Shown here: positions 61,935 to 64,000 of the stretch, one piece after another
Numbering within the stretch: the first letter of the stretch is position 1
How the letters are laid out: every line of letters starts with the position of its first letter
Source: Bacteroidales bacterium
Lineage (GTDB): Bacteria > Bacteroidota > Bacteroidia > Bacteroidales > P3
NCBI GenBank assembly: GCA_017545365.1
Contig: JAFWOP010000064.1
Span: 48,265-112,264, forward strand
Direction: 5' to 3'
DNA length: 64,000 bases
Notes under the pieces: model-generated
What the model was told of the DNA's origin: nothing
The model's database searches: none
What the model saw: the letters and a program-made list of their open reading frames with translations, nothing else
Made by a program: the position numbers and the translations under genes

Positions 61935-62849
61935 ATGGAGAAAAACACTACGGCCATCCGCGAAAAAGAAATCTACAAGGTAACCCTCGTAGGCAGCGCA
62001 GCCAATGTGCTGCTTACCGTATTTAAATTTGTCGCCGGTGCGTTGGGGCACAGCATCGCCATGACGGCCGATGCCGTTCACTCGCTCTCCGACCTGCTGA
62101 CCGACGCCATGGTGCTGCTCTTTGTGCGCATCAGCGGCAAGCCCGAAGACCGCGGCCACGACTACGGCCATGGCAAGTACGAGACCCTCGCCACCACCCT
62201 CATCGGAGTGTCGCTTGCTGTGGTAGCCTTCGGCATCGGCTACAGCGGCGTGGCCAGGATAGTGTTCTGGTGCAACGGTGGCACACTGGCCGCACCCGGG
62301 ATGCTAGCATTGTGGGCAGCCGTGGTGTCGGTAGTATTGAAGGAGGCCGTATACCAATACACCGCCCGACGGGCACGAAGCCTCAACGCACCTTCTGTGG
62401 AGGCCAATGCCTGGCACCATAGGAGCGACGCCCTCTCGTCGCTCGGCACGCTGGCGGGCATCGGCGGGGCCATACTGCTGGGCGAGCAGTGGGCGGTGCT
62501 GGACCCCTTGGCCTCACTGATAGTCGCGTTCTTCATCCTTCGCGTGGCATGGAAACTGCTGAAGCAGGGGGTCGACGAACTGATGGAGGCCTCGCTGCCC
62601 GAAGAGATGGAGCAGGAGATTCTGTCCATCGTCACTGCCTTCCCCGACGTGCACGACCCGCACCACCTGCGCACCCGCCGCATCGGCAGCCGCATTGCCA
62701 TCGAGCTGCACATCCGCATGGACGGCAGCATCCCCCTCGCCACCGCCCACGCCCGCACCTGCGAAATAGAGCGCGCCGTCAAACAGCGCTTTGGCTCCGA
62801 CACCCACATCACCCTGCACGTGGAACCCGCGAAGCCGCATACCCGCTAG
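61935..62849 (+). CDS. Cation diffusion facilitator transporter
   Basis: 304 residues with six transmembrane helices and a C-terminal cytosolic domain. Metal-site motifs are MTADAVHSLSDLLTDAMV in helix 2 and WHHRSDALSSLGTLAG in helix 5. GHDYGHGKYETLATTL is the conserved loop. It exports Zn2+, Fe2+ or related ions against protons; the metal is not decidable from sequence alone. It follows the small tail-anchored protein by 38 bp. Confidence 0.93.
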   Translation: MEKNTTAIREKEIYKVTLVGSAANVLLTVFKFVAGALGHSIAMTADAVHSLSDLLTDAMVLLFVRISGKPEDRGHDYGHGKYETLATTLIGVSLAVVAFGIGYSGVARIVFWCNGGTLAAPGMLALWAAVVSVVLKEAVYQYTARRARSLNAPSVEANAWHHRSDALSSLGTLAGIGGAILLGEQWAVLDPLASLIVAFFILRVAWKLLKQGVDELMEASLPEEMEQEILSIVTAFPDVHDPHHLRTRRIGSRIAIELHIRMDGSIPLATAHARTCEIERAVKQRFGSDTHITLHVEPAKPHTR

Positions 62850-62908
62850 GGATAACTCTCGTTAACATTTTTTATATTTTTTTTTCGCCCCCCCTCCACT
62901 TTTTTTCG

Positions 62909-62916
62909 TATACTTG
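62909..62916 (+). promoter_or_regulatory. -7 element of the gene at 63041
   Basis: TATACTTG, one base off the consensus, 124 bp before the start. A long T-run (62894-62906) lies upstream without a clear TTTG. Confidence 0.4.
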
Positions 62917-63040
62917 CAGCGTAGTAATTGAGAGAGACTCAACCTGCAAATGTAGGCACATCAAATTGAAATATAGCACAATAAAGCTCCCTTTGCAAGG
63001 TTTGGAAAGTGCAACATTTATTGTATAAATATCTAATATC

Positions 63041-64000
63041 ATGAAAAAGATTGTACTATTACTATTGGTTACAATGGCGATGTTACCATCAATGATGTCG
63101 CAGACATACGACACGGTAAGTGGTCCTGACGGCAAACTGCCGGGATACTATTATTCCTGGTGGTACGACACCACGTTCTGCTACTTGGACTTGACGAACC
63201 CATACAACTACAGGATTGACTATGACCTTGGAATGTGCCGTAGCGCATTGGGTTCTGATATGAATATTCTGTATGCGAAGATGGAGTATGTAGAGCATCC
63301 TGCAGCCATTACAGGCATCGGGGTGTGGGTGATGGATTCAACCATCGCGGAAACTCAATTGGCATACCCTGTTCAAAACCCAAGCCGTCTTCTTTTGCCG
63401 GAATATATCGATATCTTCCAGTATGACCGAGAGAAGGACTCGGCAGTATTAGTGGCAAGGGTGCAGTGGGACACCGCCACCCCGAAGGTTCTGAAGGTGC
63501 CCCTGCATTCTGACTCGGCACTGTATGGGTTTGAATACTGCTACCTGTACGAGGTAAATCTCCCAACCCCTGTACGGGTGGATTCGTCGTTCTACATGGT
63601 TGGAACTAAAAACAATAACATGGTATCAAATAGGGGGGAATATTACAATTATCCCACGATATATGCCCATGTGGGTCCAGGTATGTGTGACCTCTTTCAG
63701 CCTTACCGATTCACAGGACAGAGGAATGCCCTTATGTTCCTCCCCACTGGGGCAAGGCTGGACACCCTGTGGTGTTTTGCACGTAAGCCCAGAGAGTATA
63801 GTGATTGTTGGGGAGGGAGCGACATAGGGAAAGCGAACGCTACTCCGGAGGCATACGGCATGTACATGCCTAAGATAGACTATGCCGAGGTGCGTGTGCT
63901 TTCGAACGACAGCACCAAGGGCACAGCCGGGCCCTCGTGCCAGCTGTCCAAATGGGTCGGACAGACCTTCTACGCCACCCCTCTCGGAGCTTCCATCTTC
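63041..64000 (+). CDS. Secreted protein, third member of the 53741/56810 family (cut by window end)
   Basis: The frame is open for 320 codons from the ATG at 63041 to the last base; the stop is outside. It has a signal peptide (MKKIVLLLLVTMAMLPSMMS). Shared blocks with the protein at 56810 include VQWDTATPKVLKVPLHSD and VRVDSSFYMVGTKNN. The last visible part (VLSNDSTKGTAGPSCQLSKW then VGQTFYATPLGASIF) is the start of a Listeria-Bacteroides-type repeat. A type IX sorting tail is expected beyond the window. Function unknown, surface-exposed by analogy. Confidence 0.85.
   Translation, partial: MKKIVLLLLVTMAMLPSMMSQTYDTVSGPDGKLPGYYYSWWYDTTFCYLDLTNPYNYRIDYDLGMCRSALGSDMNILYAKMEYVEHPAAITGIGVWVMDSTIAETQLAYPVQNPSRLLLPEYIDIFQYDREKDSAVLVARVQWDTATPKVLKVPLHSDSALYGFEYCYLYEVNLPTPVRVDSSFYMVGTKNNNMVSNRGEYYNYPTIYAHVGPGMCDLFQPYRFTGQRNALMFLPTGARLDTLWCFARKPREYSDCWGGSDIGKANATPEAYGMYMPKIDYAEVRVLSNDSTKGTAGPSCQLSKWVGQTFYATPLGASIF

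Overview
The window reads as a chromosomal segment of a Bacteroidota bacterium, most likely an uncultured Bacteroidales from a gut- or rumen-like habitat. Four things point there. Many genes are preceded by the Bacteroidota primary-sigma promoter (TTTG, about 19-22 bp, TAnnTTTG just before the transcription start). Several secreted proteins end in type IX secretion sorting domains. The outer-membrane assembly lipoprotein TamL and an exbB/4-TM/exbD/exbD cluster are present. Many genes carry lipoprotein or signal-peptide starts. I see no rRNA, tRNA, CRISPR array, prophage or intact transposase.

Layout. 1-3.5 kb: the start of groES on the minus strand behind a sigma-54-like promoter, then nif3, a zinc-ribbon coiled-coil gene and hutH on the plus strand. 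3.7-18.4 kb: a long minus-strand housekeeping run, transcribed from lpdA through an unknown gene, an M23 peptidase, ispH, recF, a DUF721 gene, a truncated ABC exporter, an M17 aminopeptidase, pdxA, polA, a leucine-rich-repeat protein and a lipoprotein. 18.8-25.4 kb: plus-strand outer-membrane barrel, TlpA-like protein, tpiA, FtsX/LolC-type permease and an orphan histidine kinase. 25.4-29.2 kb: threonine aldolase and rho on minus, gcvH divergent.

29.4-39.7 kb is the accessory centrepiece. It is a five-gene plus-strand operon: SIR2-like-TIR, nSTAND NTPase-TM-WD40 (14 repeats), TIR-TM-FGE, a small secreted protein and a secreted TPR-CHAT protease. The domain set matches prokaryotic conflict (antiphage or cell-suicide) systems. 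The transmembrane segments and signal peptides suggest it is built across the inner membrane, with periplasmic sensing parts and cytosolic TIR effectors. A decayed second copy of the TIR-FGE 3' end and the start of the next gene lies at 41.0-41.5 kb, beside a duplicated piece of the proS 3' end.

42.3-53.5 kb returns to envelope and core genes: proS, a barrel protein, waaA, tamL, a polyprenyl synthase, the exbB/exbD cluster and another secreted protein. 53.7-58.3 kb holds three secreted proteins, two with type IX sorting tails. After a hairpin-rich inverted-repeat element come corA, a DUF3127 gene, a 5-formyltetrahydrofolate cyclo-ligase, a small membrane protein, a CDF transporter and a further secreted-protein gene cut by the window end.

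A second theme is intergenic. Many gaps are filled with low-complexity 'word' repeats (TTCGTTAA, ACACATTA, CAATCAAA, CTTACTTC, CTAGTA). Some carry a shared CCGCGCC core, one 97-bp stretch is repeated exactly 34 kb apart, and one pair is inverted 29 kb apart. Two hairpin arrays enclosed by inverted repeats share the same GCGTCCC/GGGACGC palindrome.
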